From: Altererythrobacter lutimaris
GTDB lineage: Bacteria > Pseudomonadota > Alphaproteobacteria > Sphingomonadales > Sphingomonadaceae
DNA: 64,000 nucleotides
Assembly: GCF_013371495.1 (NCBI RefSeq)
Contig: NZ_JABWTA010000001.1
Coordinates: forward strand, 1,550,001 to 1,614,000
Direction: 5' to 3'
The translations under genes were made by a program, and so were the position numbers. Of this stretch, positions 53,069 to 63,139 are shown in pieces. The notes under the pieces are model-generated. The model searched no databases. It saw nothing but the letters and a program-made list of their open reading frames with translations, and was not told the DNA's origin. How positions within the stretch are numbered: the stretch's first letter is position 1; the number at the start of each line of letters is the position of its first letter.

Positions 53069-53923
53069 TTAGATGCTGGCGCTGAGCGTCAGCACAATTG
53101 CGTCATCGGTAAAGTTGTAGTCGCCTGGCAGGAAGTCGCCTTCTGCACCGACATAGGCGACGCCTACGCTAACCGGACCGGCTACAGCGGCTTCTACACC
53201 GATTGACCAGTCAAACGCCTTGCTGTTGTCAGTGAAGGTGAGAAAACCGTCAGTGTAGCCCAGATGGCCTGTCAGTGTGAGCGGCGTGTTCGGAATTCCG
53301 ATACCCAGATCGGTGTACAGATAGAGGTTGTCCGTGCTGCCGAGTGAATCCTGATCCGGCGCGTAAGCAATACCTACGGTTGCTTCAGCTGGGCCAAGAT
53401 TGAAACCGAGCGAGCCATAGAATTCGATGTAGTCGAAGTCGCCTGGACCGGCATTCGGGTAAAGATAGGCGATTACGCCGATATCAAAGCTGACGCCTTC
53501 AGCGAGATCTCCGCCGAACCCGCCATATACGTCGAGCTCGGTATGACCGTAACCGACTGTGTCTTCGTCGAGCGAAGAGCCCCAGGTGCCAAGATAGAAG
53601 CCAGAGCTGTGCGCAAGATCGACGCCGCCTTGAACAGCGATATCGCCGCCTGAAAGGTCTACGCCGCGGAAACGATACTCTGAGACCAGCGCTACGTTGC
53701 CTGAGAATTCAAAGCCGCTGCCACCATCCTGGTAGCTGACCTTGTCTTCATCGACTTCAGCCATAGCGCGATCAAAGTCAGCTTGCGTGACTTCACCGCT
53801 GAGAACGGTCGTAACATCGCTGCCAGCTGCATCAGCTTCAGCTTCACTGGCGAGGGCGGGAGTGGAGAGGGCAAAAGCGCCCGCGAAGGTTGCGGCGGTA
53901 AGGCCGCGGATGGACGTGAGCAT
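53069..53923 (-). CDS. TorF-family putative porin
   Basis: 284 residues from the ATG at 53923, which follows GGAAGTTGTA; upstream codons are not part. Signal peptide ends at TPALAS. After a helical acidic segment (LSGEVTQADFDRAMAEVDEDK) comes a barrel opening with FSGNVALVSEYRFRGVDLSGGDIAVQGG, which is diagnostic of the TorF group, and closing with ALVLTLSASI-like strand ending in Ile. Presumed outer-membrane channel; substrate unknown. Confidence 0.9.
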   Translation of the reverse strand: MLTSIRGLTAATFAGAFALSTPALASEAEADAAGSDVTTVLSGEVTQADFDRAMAEVDEDKVSYQDGGSGFEFSGNVALVSEYRFRGVDLSGGDIAVQGGVDLAHSSGFYLGTWGSSLDEDTVGYGHTELDVYGGFGGDLAEGVSFDIGVIAYLYPNAGPGDFDYIEFYGSLGFNLGPAEATVGIAYAPDQDSLGSTDNLYLYTDLGIGIPNTPLTLTGHLGYTDGFLTFTDNSKAFDWSIGVEAAVAGPVSVGVAYVGAEGDFLPGDYNFTDDAIVLTLSASI

Positions 53924-54183
53924 TACAACTTCCTTGTGTTGTCTATTGTTGCTTCGTCCCACCTGCGTATCTGGCGGCCGTTTGTTTTCTATCGAACGGT
54001 CTCAACCAAATGCGCAATAAACGTGCAGGACTTCGCTGCAGCGCACAAGAGTATTTCGTATGCGCGGAGAAAACTAATATCGGTGTGGGATTTAGGCATC
54101 AGTGCCTACCTCAGCGTGAAAACCGATACGCTTGCCGCGATCCAGCTGCTGGCATAGAGCAAGACAGCTAAGTGAATTCCGCT

Positions 54184-54993
54184 ATGATCTCGAAGTTGTT
54201 CAACGATTTGCTGGGCCGAGAAACTGCGCCTCGCCGGTTGCCGCGCGTTCCAGCGGGCACGCGCTATTACGTTATTGGCGACATTCACGGCCGGATGGAT
54301 CTGTTTGCAGCGCTTATCGGAGAGATCGAAGCCGATGACAACGCGAGCGATCCGGCAGATACGCACATCATCCTGCTAGGCGATCTGGTTGATCGCGGCC
54401 CGGACAGCGCGGCCGTGGTCCAAAGGGCGCGAGAATGGACTCAAACGCGCAAGGTTCGCATTCTAGTCGGCAATCACGAAGAGATGTTCCTCCGTTCGTT
54501 TGACGAGATTGATGTCCTGCACCAGTTCTTGAAGCACGGCGGACGAGAGACGGTCTTGAGCTATGGTCTCAGCCCGGAGCAGTTCAGCGAAATGACACTT
54601 GATGAGCATTTTGCCGCGTTACCACTGCTCGTCCCACAAGCCGATCGGGATTTCATTGCAAGCTTCGAAGAGATGATCATCGCAGGCGACTACGCATTCG
54701 TTCATGCGGGCGTTGATCCCGATTTGCCTTTCAATCAACAGCAACGCACCGACTTGCTATGGATCAGGGAAAAATTCCTCAGTCACAGGGGGCCTTTACC
54801 GAAAGTTGTGATCCATGGTCATACAATATTCAACGAAGTGGTTGACTGCGGCAATCGAATAGGCATCGACACAGGCGCTTTCCGCACAGGCGTGCTCACA
54901 GCGCTGGTGCTTGAAGCGGATTCGCGACGTCTGATCCAAGCGATTGAGGAAGATGGCGCGGTGCGCACAGAGAACAGGGAATACGACGAATGA
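54184..54993 (+). CDS. PPP-family serine/threonine phosphatase
   Basis: 269 residues from the ATG at 54184 (a GTG at 54172 is an alternative). The three metal-binding motifs of PPP phosphatases are in order: GDIHGRMD (32-39), GDLVDRGPDS and GNHEEMF, then HAGVDP and HGHTIF near the C-terminus. It overlaps the UDP-glucose dehydrogenase gene by four bases (ATGA), so it may control polysaccharide synthesis by dephosphorylation, perhaps of Tyr/Ser on the dehydrogenase itself. Substrate not known. Confidence 0.9.
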   Translation: MISKLFNDLLGRETAPRRLPRVPAGTRYYVIGDIHGRMDLFAALIGEIEADDNASDPADTHIILLGDLVDRGPDSAAVVQRAREWTQTRKVRILVGNHEEMFLRSFDEIDVLHQFLKHGGRETVLSYGLSPEQFSEMTLDEHFAALPLLVPQADRDFIASFEEMIIAGDYAFVHAGVDPDLPFNQQQRTDLLWIREKFLSHRGPLPKVVIHGHTIFNEVVDCGNRIGIDTGAFRTGVLTALVLEADSRRLIQAIEEDGAVRTENREYDE

Positions 54994-56312
54994 AAATCGC
55001 AATGGTCGGATCGGGCTATGTTGGTCTGGTGTCTGGCGCTTGTTTCGCAGACTTCGGTCACGATGTTGTTTGCATCGATAAAGACGAAAGCAAGATCGCG
55101 CGTCTGGATGATGGCATCATGCCGATCTACGAGCCGGGCCTCGACGCTTTGGTAGAGACAAATGTGAAGGCAGGCCGTCTGTCCTTCAAAACGGATCTCG
55201 CGAGCGGGATCGAAGGTGCGCAAGCCATCTTTATTGCGGTCGGTACACCGTCGCGGCGCGGCGATGGCCATGCTGACCTCTCCTTCGTCTATGCCGTCGC
55301 ACGCGAAGTCGGCGAAAGCTTGCAAAACGATGCGGTGGTCGTCACCAAATCCACTGTACCTGTCGGCACAGGCGATGAAGTCGAGCGCGTCCTGATGGAC
55401 AGCGCAGCGGTCAAAGAACGCGGACTCAACGTCACCGTCGTCTCTAATCCTGAATTCCTCCGCGAAGGCGCAGCAATTGGCGATTTTAAGCGACCTGACC
55501 GCATCGTCATCGGTGCAGAAAATGAATTCGGTCGCGACGTTATGAGCGAGGTCTATCGCCCGCTGTTCCTGAATGAGTCGCCGATCCTGTTCGTCAATCG
55601 CCGTTCCAGCGAGCTGATCAAATACGCAGCCAATGCGTTCCTCGCGACGAAGATCACTTTCATCAATGAAATGGCAGATCTTTGCGAGAAGGTCGGCGCG
55701 AACGTGCAGGATGTTGCGCGCGGCATCGGCATGGACAACCGTATCGGCAAAAAGTTCCTTCATGCGGGACCAGGCTATGGCGGCTCGTGCTTCCCGAAAG
55801 ACACGCTCGCTCTGCTCAAGACCGCTGAAGATTATGACAGCCCGGTGCGCATCGTCGAAGCCGTCGTAAAGGTGAATGACAGTCGCAAGCGCGCGATGGG
55901 TCGCAAAGTTCTGGATGCGATCGGCGGTGCTGACAAAGCGCGCGGCAAGAAGGTCGCGCTGCTTGGGCTTACTTTCAAACCGAACACAGATGACATGCGC
56001 GATTCGCCTGCGATCGCCATTGCGCAAACGCTCGCTGATGCAGGCGTCGAAATCGCCGCCTATGACCCGGAAGGCATGGAGATTGCCAAGCCGCTTATGC
56101 CTGAAGTCACGATGTGTGCTGATCCCTATGAAGCAATTGCCGATGCCGATGCAGTGGCTATCGTCACGGAATGGGATGCGTTCCGTGCGCTCGACCTTGG
56201 CCGCGTAATGGACCTGGCGAAGTCGCCTACTCTGGTTGACCTGCGCAATATCTACCAGCCGGACGATGTGCGCGGCAAAGGCTTCGACTACTCCAGTGTC
56301 GGCCGCGGCTAA
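54990..56312 (+). CDS. UDP-glucose 6-dehydrogenase
   Basis: 440 residues. It oxidises UDP-glucose to UDP-glucuronate for surface polysaccharides. NAD-binding MVGSGYVGLVSGACFADFGHDV at the start, active-site Cys267 in GPGYGGSCFPKDTLAL, and the C-terminal UDP-binding domain with LGLTFKPNTDDMRDSPA. Translationally coupled to a phosphatase gene. Confidence 0.97.
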   Translation: MKIAMVGSGYVGLVSGACFADFGHDVVCIDKDESKIARLDDGIMPIYEPGLDALVETNVKAGRLSFKTDLASGIEGAQAIFIAVGTPSRRGDGHADLSFVYAVAREVGESLQNDAVVVTKSTVPVGTGDEVERVLMDSAAVKERGLNVTVVSNPEFLREGAAIGDFKRPDRIVIGAENEFGRDVMSEVYRPLFLNESPILFVNRRSSELIKYAANAFLATKITFINEMADLCEKVGANVQDVARGIGMDNRIGKKFLHAGPGYGGSCFPKDTLALLKTAEDYDSPVRIVEAVVKVNDSRKRAMGRKVLDAIGGADKARGKKVALLGLTFKPNTDDMRDSPAIAIAQTLADAGVEIAAYDPEGMEIAKPLMPEVTMCADPYEAIADADAVAIVTEWDAFRALDLGRVMDLAKSPTLVDLRNIYQPDDVRGKGFDYSSVGRG

Positions 56313-56340
56313 CCGACTCTAGAACCTCAAACCCGGTTTA

Positions 56341-56366
56341 AAGCTCGCTTTTCGCGAGCGAGTTTG
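56341..56366 (+). terminator. Probable terminator of the dehydrogenase gene
   Basis: GCTCGC-TTTTC-GCGAGC hairpin at 56343-56359, followed by GAGTTTGTG. The T-run is weak. Confidence 0.5.
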
Positions 56367-56421
56367 TGTAACCTGTCCGTAAGCGAGCGCGAATGCCTCA
56401 CTAAGCGGATGGGAGACACGC

Positions 56422-57918
56422 ATGATGTTTGAACTGGTGGACTGGCTGTCGCGGCTATTCGTGCTCGTCATCGGCATCATCGCTGCAGGGCTTGTAATCC
56501 TCTTCATTATCGACCGCACGCAGACGCAGGATGCAGTGCGACGCAATTATCCGGTAATCGGGCGGCTGCGATATCTCTTCACAGAGCTGGGCGAGTTCTT
56601 CCGCCAGTATTTCTTCGCCATGGATCGCGAGGAGATGCCGTTCAACAGAGCGCAAAGGGACTGGGTCTATCGCGCGTCCAAAGGCCAGTCGAACACTGTT
56701 GCGTTTGGCTCGACCCGCAATCTTGACCCGGTCGGCACGCCAATTTTCGTCAATTGCCCGTGGCCGACTCTGGACGATGAAGCGGCGGCTGCCCTGCCCT
56801 TGACCATAGGGCATCATGCGCGGGAGCCTTTCCACGCGCCTTCCATCTTCAACATCTCCGCGATGAGCTATGGCTCGCTGTCCAAGCCTGCGATCCGCGC
56901 TCTGTCCCATGGCGCGGCAAAAGCGGGATGCTGGCTCAACACCGGCGAAGGTGGGCTGAGCCCCATGCATCTGGAAGGCGGCTGCGATGTCATCTTCCAG
57001 ATTGGCACAGCGAAATACGGCGTGCGCGACAAGGCAGGCAGTCTGTCCGATGACAAGCTGCGCGAGGTCGCTGCGCACGAGCAGGTACGCATGTTCGAGC
57101 TCAAGCTTTCGCAAGGCGCAAAGCCCGGCAAAGGCGGTATCTTGCCTGCTGAAAAAGTGAACGAGGAAATCGCCGAGATCCGCGGGATTGAACCCCATCA
57201 GGCCTCGATCTCGCCCAACCGCCATCCCGACATCAACAGCATTGACGACCTGCTCGATATGGTCGCGCATATCCGTGAAGTTACCGGCAAGCCCGTCGGC
57301 TTCAAATCGGTTATCGGTGCCTATGGGTGGCTCGACGAGCTGTTTGCTGCGATCAACAACCGAGGACCGGAAAGCGCACCTGACTTCATCACTGTCGATG
57401 GCGGCGATGGTGGCACGGGTGCTGCGCCCATGCCGTTGATCGACAATGTCGGCCTGACACTACGCGAAGCCCTGCCGATGCTGGTCGATCTGCGCGACAA
57501 GCATGGCCTTAAAGACCGCATCCGCATCATTGCATCGGGCAAGCTTGTGACGCCCGGTGAAGTCGCCTGGGCGATCTGTGCCGGGGCGGACTTCATCAAT
57601 TCCGCGCGCGGCTTCATGTTTGCGCTCGGCTGCATTCAAGCGATGCGCTGCAACAAAAACACTTGTCCTACCGGCATCACCACACATGATCCACGGCTGC
57701 AGAAAGGGCTCGACCCGAGGGACAAGGCGGTGCGCGTCGCCAACTTCGTCAAGGACATGCGCAAGGAAGTCGGCATTATCGCGCATAGTTGCGGGGTTGA
57801 TAATCCGCGCCAGCTCAAGCGTTATCATGTCCGGCTTGTCTGTGCGGACGGCCGAAGCCGCCCGCTTGATGAACTTTACCCGTCGGTTGCAACGCCTGAA
57901 ATGGCGCCGACGGCCTGA
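56422..57918 (+). CDS. FMN-binding glutamate-synthase-family membrane protein
   Basis: 498 residues. A membrane segment at the N-terminus (about 9-34), then a TIM-barrel FMN domain like the large subunit of glutamate synthase (about 90-480): SAMSYGSLSKPAIRALSHGA, NTGEGGLSP, SPNRHPDINSIDDL, DGGDGGTGAAPMP. The 3Fe-4S cysteines CIQAMRCNKNTCPTGI are present. It lacks the amidotransferase part. Known as DUF2892-like/GltB-like orphan in many bacteria; reaction not settled. Confidence 0.92.
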   Translation: MMFELVDWLSRLFVLVIGIIAAGLVILFIIDRTQTQDAVRRNYPVIGRLRYLFTELGEFFRQYFFAMDREEMPFNRAQRDWVYRASKGQSNTVAFGSTRNLDPVGTPIFVNCPWPTLDDEAAAALPLTIGHHAREPFHAPSIFNISAMSYGSLSKPAIRALSHGAAKAGCWLNTGEGGLSPMHLEGGCDVIFQIGTAKYGVRDKAGSLSDDKLREVAAHEQVRMFELKLSQGAKPGKGGILPAEKVNEEIAEIRGIEPHQASISPNRHPDINSIDDLLDMVAHIREVTGKPVGFKSVIGAYGWLDELFAAINNRGPESAPDFITVDGGDGGTGAAPMPLIDNVGLTLREALPMLVDLRDKHGLKDRIRIIASGKLVTPGEVAWAICAGADFINSARGFMFALGCIQAMRCNKNTCPTGITTHDPRLQKGLDPRDKAVRVANFVKDMRKEVGIIAHSCGVDNPRQLKRYHVRLVCADGRSRPLDELYPSVATPEMAPTA

Positions 57919-57921
57919 AGT

Positions 57922-60900
57922 CTACTGGCCGATCTCCGTTGGATAAGGCGGTGCTGGTTTGACCGGGCTTTCATAGTTTTCGAGCTGCTGCAGAACGCTC
58001 GCAATCGCTGTTTCCAGCTGAGTGTCCTGCCCCCGATCCAAAGCTATCGGATCAAGCTCGACGCGAATGTCCGGCGCAACACCTTCATTCTCGATCGTGT
58101 AGCGACCATCCGTATCATAGAAGCGGAAGAACGGCACGGCGAGGAACCCGCCGTCCATCAGGCCCGGATTGGCGCTAATGCCGATCAGCCCGCCCCAGGT
58201 TCGCGTCCCGATCAGCGTGCCGAGCCCGCTTTCGCGGAAAGCATAGGGCATCCAGTCACCGCCAGAACCGGCATCCTGGTCGATCAGCATCACCTTCGGG
58301 CCGTAGATCGCACCGCCCGGTGTCGACCATGCCATCCTGCCTTCGCGGTCTTTCCAACCCGCGAGCCATTGGCGGCTCAATATATCGATGATGTAGTTGG
58401 CAGCTTGTCCTCCGCCATTGGAGCGCTCATCGAGGATCAGAGCATCCTTGTCTGTCTGCGCAAAATACATGCGATTGAACAGCGTATATCCTGCATCCGC
58501 TGTGTTCGGCATGTAGACATAGGCGACCCGTCCGCCCGTCGCTTGGTCCACCCGCTTGCGATTGTCTTCGATCCAGGACCACAAACGCAGCTCGCGTTCG
58601 TTGCCCACTGGCTCGACTGTCGAAGTGCGGCGCGCGCCGGTTGGCGTGCTTGCGACTGTCAGCGCGATTTGCGAGCCAGCCGAGCCAGATAGCGCAGCGT
58701 AGATATTGTCGCTCGCCGTCAGTGGCTGGCCGTTGATGGCGATGATATAATCGCCTTCCTTCACGTCGACGCCGGGAGCAGAAAGCGGCGCTGCAAGGAA
58801 CGGGTTCCATTGCTCGCCCGTATAAATCCGCTTGATCCGATAGCGGCCATTCTCAATCGCCAAGTCAGCGCCGAGCAATCCCGGTGACGCTGACGAATTG
58901 TCATAGACATCGCCGCCGCCAATATAGTTGTGACCCACGCCCATTTCGCCTGCCATTTCGACAAGCAACTCGTTCAAATCTTCACGCCGTCCAAGATGCG
59001 GCAGGAACGGTTCGAACTTGGCGCGCACGGCTTCCCAATCGAGACCGTGCATGTTGGGGTCATAGAAGTAAGCCTTCTCCATCCGCCAGACATCGCCGAA
59101 GATCTGCTTCCACTCAGCTAGCGGATCAACAAGCATGCGCACACCGCCCATGCCAAGCGGCTTGGGCTCAAGCTTTTCGCCAGCGTCAGCCGTCATCAGC
59201 GTGTTGTTGCTCTTCAACAGCAGCAGCTTGTCGCCGCCAGCATTGGTTGAGACGGCGGTAAAGCCCTTACCCACCTGGCTCGCTTCGCGCTCTTCAAAAT
59301 CGAAGCGCATCAGCTGTGCGTTTTCCTGACCACTGCCTGGGCCTGTTGCGACGCCCGCTTGCTCAAGCGAGACATAAAACAGCGAACCGTCCTTGGCTGT
59401 CGCGAGGCTGGTATAGGCCGCTTCAGGCACGGGCAGAGAGATTGTCCGCCGGATCAGATTGGCGGGGGCAACTTTTACGCCGCTCGCCTTGTCTTCACCG
59501 TCCTTCTCGTCCTTTTCTTCGTCGCCTTTGTCCTCACCCTCTTCATTCGCGAGGATGGGAGCGAGCGGGCTTTCGCCATCAGCTTCAAGCACAACCGCAT
59601 AGAGACCAGCGCGATAGGGGCGGTCCTGGGTCGTCATGTCGAGACCGCCATAGACCGAGCCTGCGTTGGTGGAGGCCGCAAAGAACAGCAGTTTGCCATC
59701 CTTCGAAAAGACGGGCGAACTCACATCCGCCATCCCTTCGGTCACGCCATAGCTGCGACGCGTGTCGAGATTGTAGAGCTGCAGCTGTGCATTCACATTT
59801 GCGCCGCGCGTGGTGTAAGCGATCCAGGGTCCCTTAGGTGACATGCTCGCATCGAAGTCATCATTTCGACGCGGACTGGTGGCGATCTGCCATGTCGCAC
59901 CTGTCGCAACGTCCATGCCCATCAGCTTCACTGTGTTGCTGGCATAGACGATATGCTTGCCATCATTCCCCCAGCCGATCAGCGAATAGAAATCGCTGCC
60001 AAGCGCGATGGCGCGCACTGGCTTGATCCCGCTCTGGTCTTCGATCCGCAACACCTGGCGGGTGCCGTCATCGGTAATGTAAGCGAGCTGCTTGCCGTCT
60101 TCAGACCAGATTGCGCCATATTCGCGCACTGCCGCGCTCTGCGAGATATTGCGGGTTGCGCCTTTGTCCGTAGGCACAGTGAAGACTTCACCGCGCGCGG
60201 TCACCGCTACACGCTTGCCTGAGGGCGACAGCTCGGCCGACGTCATCTGCTCGCTGACATTTTTCCAGCCGGGCTGGCGTGCAGGAAGGTCAGCATTCAG
60301 TGTGATTGGCAAACGTGTCGTAGTGCTGCTGGCAACGTCATAGGCGTGAAACACGCCACCCGCTTCATAAACGATACGCCCGTTCTTGGCGGACATTGCG
60401 CGAATGTCCCAATCGCTTGATTGCGTGAGTTGCGCGACTTCGCCGCTCGTCGGATCATAGCTGAAGATGTTGGCGCGCGTGTTCCAGCGATCGGACAGAA
60501 AGTAGAGCTTTCCGCCCATCCACTCCGGATCAAACTCGGTCGTGCGATCGCCGGGTATCGTGGTGACCGTATCGCCTTCAAAGTCGATCAGCTGAAGCGA
60601 TGGCGCAAGACCACCGCTATAGCCGCGCCAGCCATTCACACCGCCGGTAAGATTCGCGTTACCAGAGCGCCAAGGAACGTTGGTGAAGATGCGCCCGCTC
60701 TCGTCATAAGAACCGCCAGAAACCACTGCTTCAGACACTTTAGTCGGCAGCCCGCCATCAAGCGCCACGTGAAACAGCTGACCGGAACGACCGGCCCGCA
60801 CTTCGCGCGCAGAAACCATGGCGACAGCATTGCCGCCCGGCGCCCAGTCAACTGCCGTGTCATTGCCCGGATGCCAGGTCAGACGCTGCGGCTGCCCGCC

Positions 60901-61194
60901 ACGCACATCGATCACGAAAACATCGTCATTCCCGTCATAGTCAGCAGTGAAGGCAATCCTGTTGCCATCAGGTGAGAAGATCGGGTCACGCTCGTCACCG
61001 GGATGTGAAGTCAAGCGCCGGGGGTTGCTGCCATCCGGGTTCGCCAGCCAGAGATCGCCCGCATAAACGAATGCCATTGCATTGTCGGACAATGCCGGAT
61101 CGCGCAGGAGCTTGGTTTCTTCCGATTGCGCGATTGCGGGGGTGGCGAGGATGCTCGACGTGAGTAAAGCGGCGGCAAGCATACGCTTGTGCAT
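57922..61194 (-). CDS. Exported tricorn-like S41 protease
   Basis: 1090 residues. Signal peptide ends at ATPAIAQ. First half is a beta-propeller (TolB/WD40-like repeats such as GDERDPIFSPDGNRIAFTAD). Then a helical C1-like part, PDZ domain (EGDYIIAINGQPLTASDNIY) and an S41 core with nucleophile Ser977 in DAGSGGDW. The architecture is that of bacterial tricorn proteases, which cut oligopeptides in the periplasm. An acidic Lys/Asp/Glu insert (EEGEDKGDEEKDEKDGEDK) sits between the propeller parts. It converges on the glutamate-synthase-like gene with three bases between. Confidence 0.93.
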   Translation of the reverse strand: MHKRMLAAALLTSSILATPAIAQSEETKLLRDPALSDNAMAFVYAGDLWLANPDGSNPRRLTSHPGDERDPIFSPDGNRIAFTADYDGNDDVFVIDVRGGQPQRLTWHPGNDTAVDWAPGGNAVAMVSAREVRAGRSGQLFHVALDGGLPTKVSEAVVSGGSYDESGRIFTNVPWRSGNANLTGGVNGWRGYSGGLAPSLQLIDFEGDTVTTIPGDRTTEFDPEWMGGKLYFLSDRWNTRANIFSYDPTSGEVAQLTQSSDWDIRAMSAKNGRIVYEAGGVFHAYDVASSTTTRLPITLNADLPARQPGWKNVSEQMTSAELSPSGKRVAVTARGEVFTVPTDKGATRNISQSAAVREYGAIWSEDGKQLAYITDDGTRQVLRIEDQSGIKPVRAIALGSDFYSLIGWGNDGKHIVYASNTVKLMGMDVATGATWQIATSPRRNDDFDASMSPKGPWIAYTTRGANVNAQLQLYNLDTRRSYGVTEGMADVSSPVFSKDGKLLFFAASTNAGSVYGGLDMTTQDRPYRAGLYAVVLEADGESPLAPILANEEGEDKGDEEKDEKDGEDKASGVKVAPANLIRRTISLPVPEAAYTSLATAKDGSLFYVSLEQAGVATGPGSGQENAQLMRFDFEEREASQVGKGFTAVSTNAGGDKLLLLKSNNTLMTADAGEKLEPKPLGMGGVRMLVDPLAEWKQIFGDVWRMEKAYFYDPNMHGLDWEAVRAKFEPFLPHLGRREDLNELLVEMAGEMGVGHNYIGGGDVYDNSSASPGLLGADLAIENGRYRIKRIYTGEQWNPFLAAPLSAPGVDVKEGDYIIAINGQPLTASDNIYAALSGSAGSQIALTVASTPTGARRTSTVEPVGNERELRLWSWIEDNRKRVDQATGGRVAYVYMPNTADAGYTLFNRMYFAQTDKDALILDERSNGGGQAANYIIDILSRQWLAGWKDREGRMAWSTPGGAIYGPKVMLIDQDAGSGGDWMPYAFRESGLGTLIGTRTWGGLIGISANPGLMDGGFLAVPFFRFYDTDGRYTIENEGVAPDIRVELDPIALDRGQDTQLETAIASVLQQLENYESPVKPAPPYPTEIGQ

Positions 61195-61315
61195 TGGCAG
61201 TCTCCCTTATGACTGATGCATTACTTGCCCGTTCGCGCAACAAATGGCCAGTGCATCGCAATGCGTTCATCGATGCGAGTCCTGCACCGAGCGAGTGATC
61301 CATTAAGCGAGAATA

Positions 61316-61743
61316 CCAGGGGGCCTGTAAGCCGGGTTCTGTCCTGTGAGCGGTTTCCGTTGCCGGACCAGCCCCATAGAGGCAGCCATTCGTCTAGGCG
61401 GTGCATTGCTGCACGCGCTCAAGCAGCCAACCCGGATCTCTCGCGGCGACATGCCACTACCCGTTTGCACGGGCACGAGACCCCTATTTGGCCTTGCTCC
61501 GAGTGGGGTTTGCCATGCGGGCGCTGTTGCCAGAACCCCGGTGCGCTCTTGCCGCACCCTTTCACCCTTGCCTGTGCCCTTTAGGGGCCATCGGCGGTAT
61601 ACTCTCTGTGGCACTTTCCCTCGGCTTCGCGAGGCCCGAAAGCCACACTCGCCGGGCGGGCGTTACCCGCCACCCTTATGTCGTGGAGCCCGGACTTTCC
61701 TCGGCAGAAATTGATTTCTGACGCGGCTGCCCGGCCCCCTGGC
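61316..61743 (-). ncRNA. rnpB: RNase P RNA (M1-type)
   Basis: On the minus strand, the conserved CR-I sequence GAGGAAAGTCCGGGCTCC is followed later by the 3' signature ACAGAACCCGGCTTACAGGC. The ends pair as P1 (CCAGGGGGCC with GGCCCCCTGG). About 428 bases, normal for a type A RNA of this group. It is the catalytic subunit that removes tRNA 5' leaders. Confidence 0.97.
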
Positions 61744-61748
61744 ATGGC

Positions 61749-62453
61749 TCATCTAGCGATTCCGCGGTCGCGATCCAAGAGCAATTGAAACAGGATCGCT
61801 CCGACATGCTGATCGATGATCCCGTCAATCAGTTCAGGCCGCCAGCGCCGCTGGAAAGCTTCGACCGCTTTGTGACCGTCGGTGATATCATAACCAAACC
61901 GCTCAAGCGCGAGATAGAAAGCACCATCATTGTCGAACGGATCGCCGAGGTCGAGCTTGTCCGGCTTTGCGAGACAGAGTCCGTATTCCGCCAGTCGATC
62001 CCATGGGAACAGCTCGCCGGGATCAATCTTACGGGCTGGCGCAACATCAGAATGCCCGACCACATTAGCACGAGGAATGTCATATTCCTTCACAATCCGC
62101 GCGACGAGCGGAACGAGCGCTTCGAATTGCGCGTCGGAAAACTCGCGATAGCCAAGCTCGTGCCCGGGGTGATCAAGCTCGATGCCGATACTTGCGGAGT
62201 TCACATCCTTATGCCCGCGCCAATAGGACGCACCGGCATGCCAGGCGCGCTTTTCCTCTGGCACCAGCCGGATGACCTTGCCTTCCTCGGTAATCAGATA
62301 ATGCGCAGAGACACCCGCCTCCGGATCGCACAACCGCTCCAGCGCGGTCTCGACCGGTTTCATCTCTGTATAGTGGATGACCACCATGTTGATCGGCAGC
62401 GAGCGATCGTTGAAATTGGGCGAGAGCCGCTCTTCATGGACCAGCTCATCCAT
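61749..62453 (-). CDS. N-acetylmuramoyl-L-alanine amidase (AmpD-like)
   Basis: 234 residues; no signal peptide. Amidase_2 fold with Zn ligands in VVIHYTEM, HAGASYWRG and GHSDVAPARKIDPGELF. It recycles peptidoglycan fragments in the cytoplasm, and a C-terminal peptidoglycan-binding-like helix part (FQRRWRPELIDGI) is visible. Two-gene unit with chpT, with five bases between; rnpB follows directly. Confidence 0.93.
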   Translation of the reverse strand: MDELVHEERLSPNFNDRSLPINMVVIHYTEMKPVETALERLCDPEAGVSAHYLITEEGKVIRLVPEEKRAWHAGASYWRGHKDVNSASIGIELDHPGHELGYREFSDAQFEALVPLVARIVKEYDIPRANVVGHSDVAPARKIDPGELFPWDRLAEYGLCLAKPDKLDLGDPFDNDGAFYLALERFGYDITDGHKAVEAFQRRWRPELIDGIIDQHVGAILFQLLLDRDRGIAR

Positions 62454-62458
62454 GCCGC

Positions 62459-63118
62459 TTAGCCGATCATTCCTGCAGGCTGCGGCAAGACTGCACCAAG
62501 CACCAGCGTGCCTTCGTCCGCTTTGTACTGGAGCCCCCCGCCAGCATCCTCTGCCACAAGCGCAATCATATGCGCAGCGGCCGTTCGCGAAGAGAGCTCG
62601 CCCGCCGCTAGTTCGCCTTGCAAGGCTTTGCCGATTGTTTCGTCAAACGCGATCCGGTCACCGCTTGCCCTTACGACGATTTCTACTTTGCTGTCGCGCA
62701 TCTCTGCACCGATATCGAGCCGCCCGCCGCGGATCAGCGCATCGAGCGCGATATGCGCCAGGTTCAGCATGACCTTGACCGCAGGCTTAGGCAGACTGGA
62801 GCCTTCGATCGCCCATTTGAGATCAATCGGCTTGCCATCGCTTGCAAGCGCTTCGATCACCACTTGCGCTTCTTCGACAGGGACCGCTTCACCAAAGCCG
62901 CCAGCGGCCCCGAATGCCAAACGGAAGAATTTGAGTTTGTCCGCGCTTGTCTTCGCGCTTTGCTCAAGCAGCTCCACGCACCGATCACGCATCGCCGGAT
63001 CGGTCTCATCTGCGAGCAATTCCAGCCCGTTCGAAAGCGCGCCCACTGGTGACAGCAAGTCGTGGCAGAGCCGCGAGCAGAGCAGGCTGGCGAGTTCGAT
63101 TTGCGATTTTGTCGTCAT
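62459..63118 (-). CDS. chpT: Histidine phosphotransferase ChpT
   Basis: 219 residues from the ATG at 63118. ChpT passes phosphate from CckA to CtrA and CpdR in the alphaproteobacterial cell-cycle circuit. His19 lies in SRLCHDLLSPVGALSNGLEL, the DHp-like helix; the C-terminal half is a degenerate ATPase-like fold (LPKPAVKVMLNLAHIALDAL). It shares a conserved 30-bp upstream element with an enoyl-CoA hydratase gene. Confidence 0.93.
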   Translation of the reverse strand: MTTKSQIELASLLCSRLCHDLLSPVGALSNGLELLADETDPAMRDRCVELLEQSAKTSADKLKFFRLAFGAAGGFGEAVPVEEAQVVIEALASDGKPIDLKWAIEGSSLPKPAVKVMLNLAHIALDALIRGGRLDIGAEMRDSKVEIVVRASGDRIAFDETIGKALQGELAAGELSSRTAAAHMIALVAEDAGGGLQYKADEGTLVLGAVLPQPAGMIG

Positions 63119-63139
63119 GAAAGCGCTGATCCCGACCCA

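Noticed and set aside
54819..56027. 402-codon minus-strand frame opposite ugd
   Set aside because: Antisense to a well-supported gene; composition (many His, Cys, Arg) is typical of a shadow.
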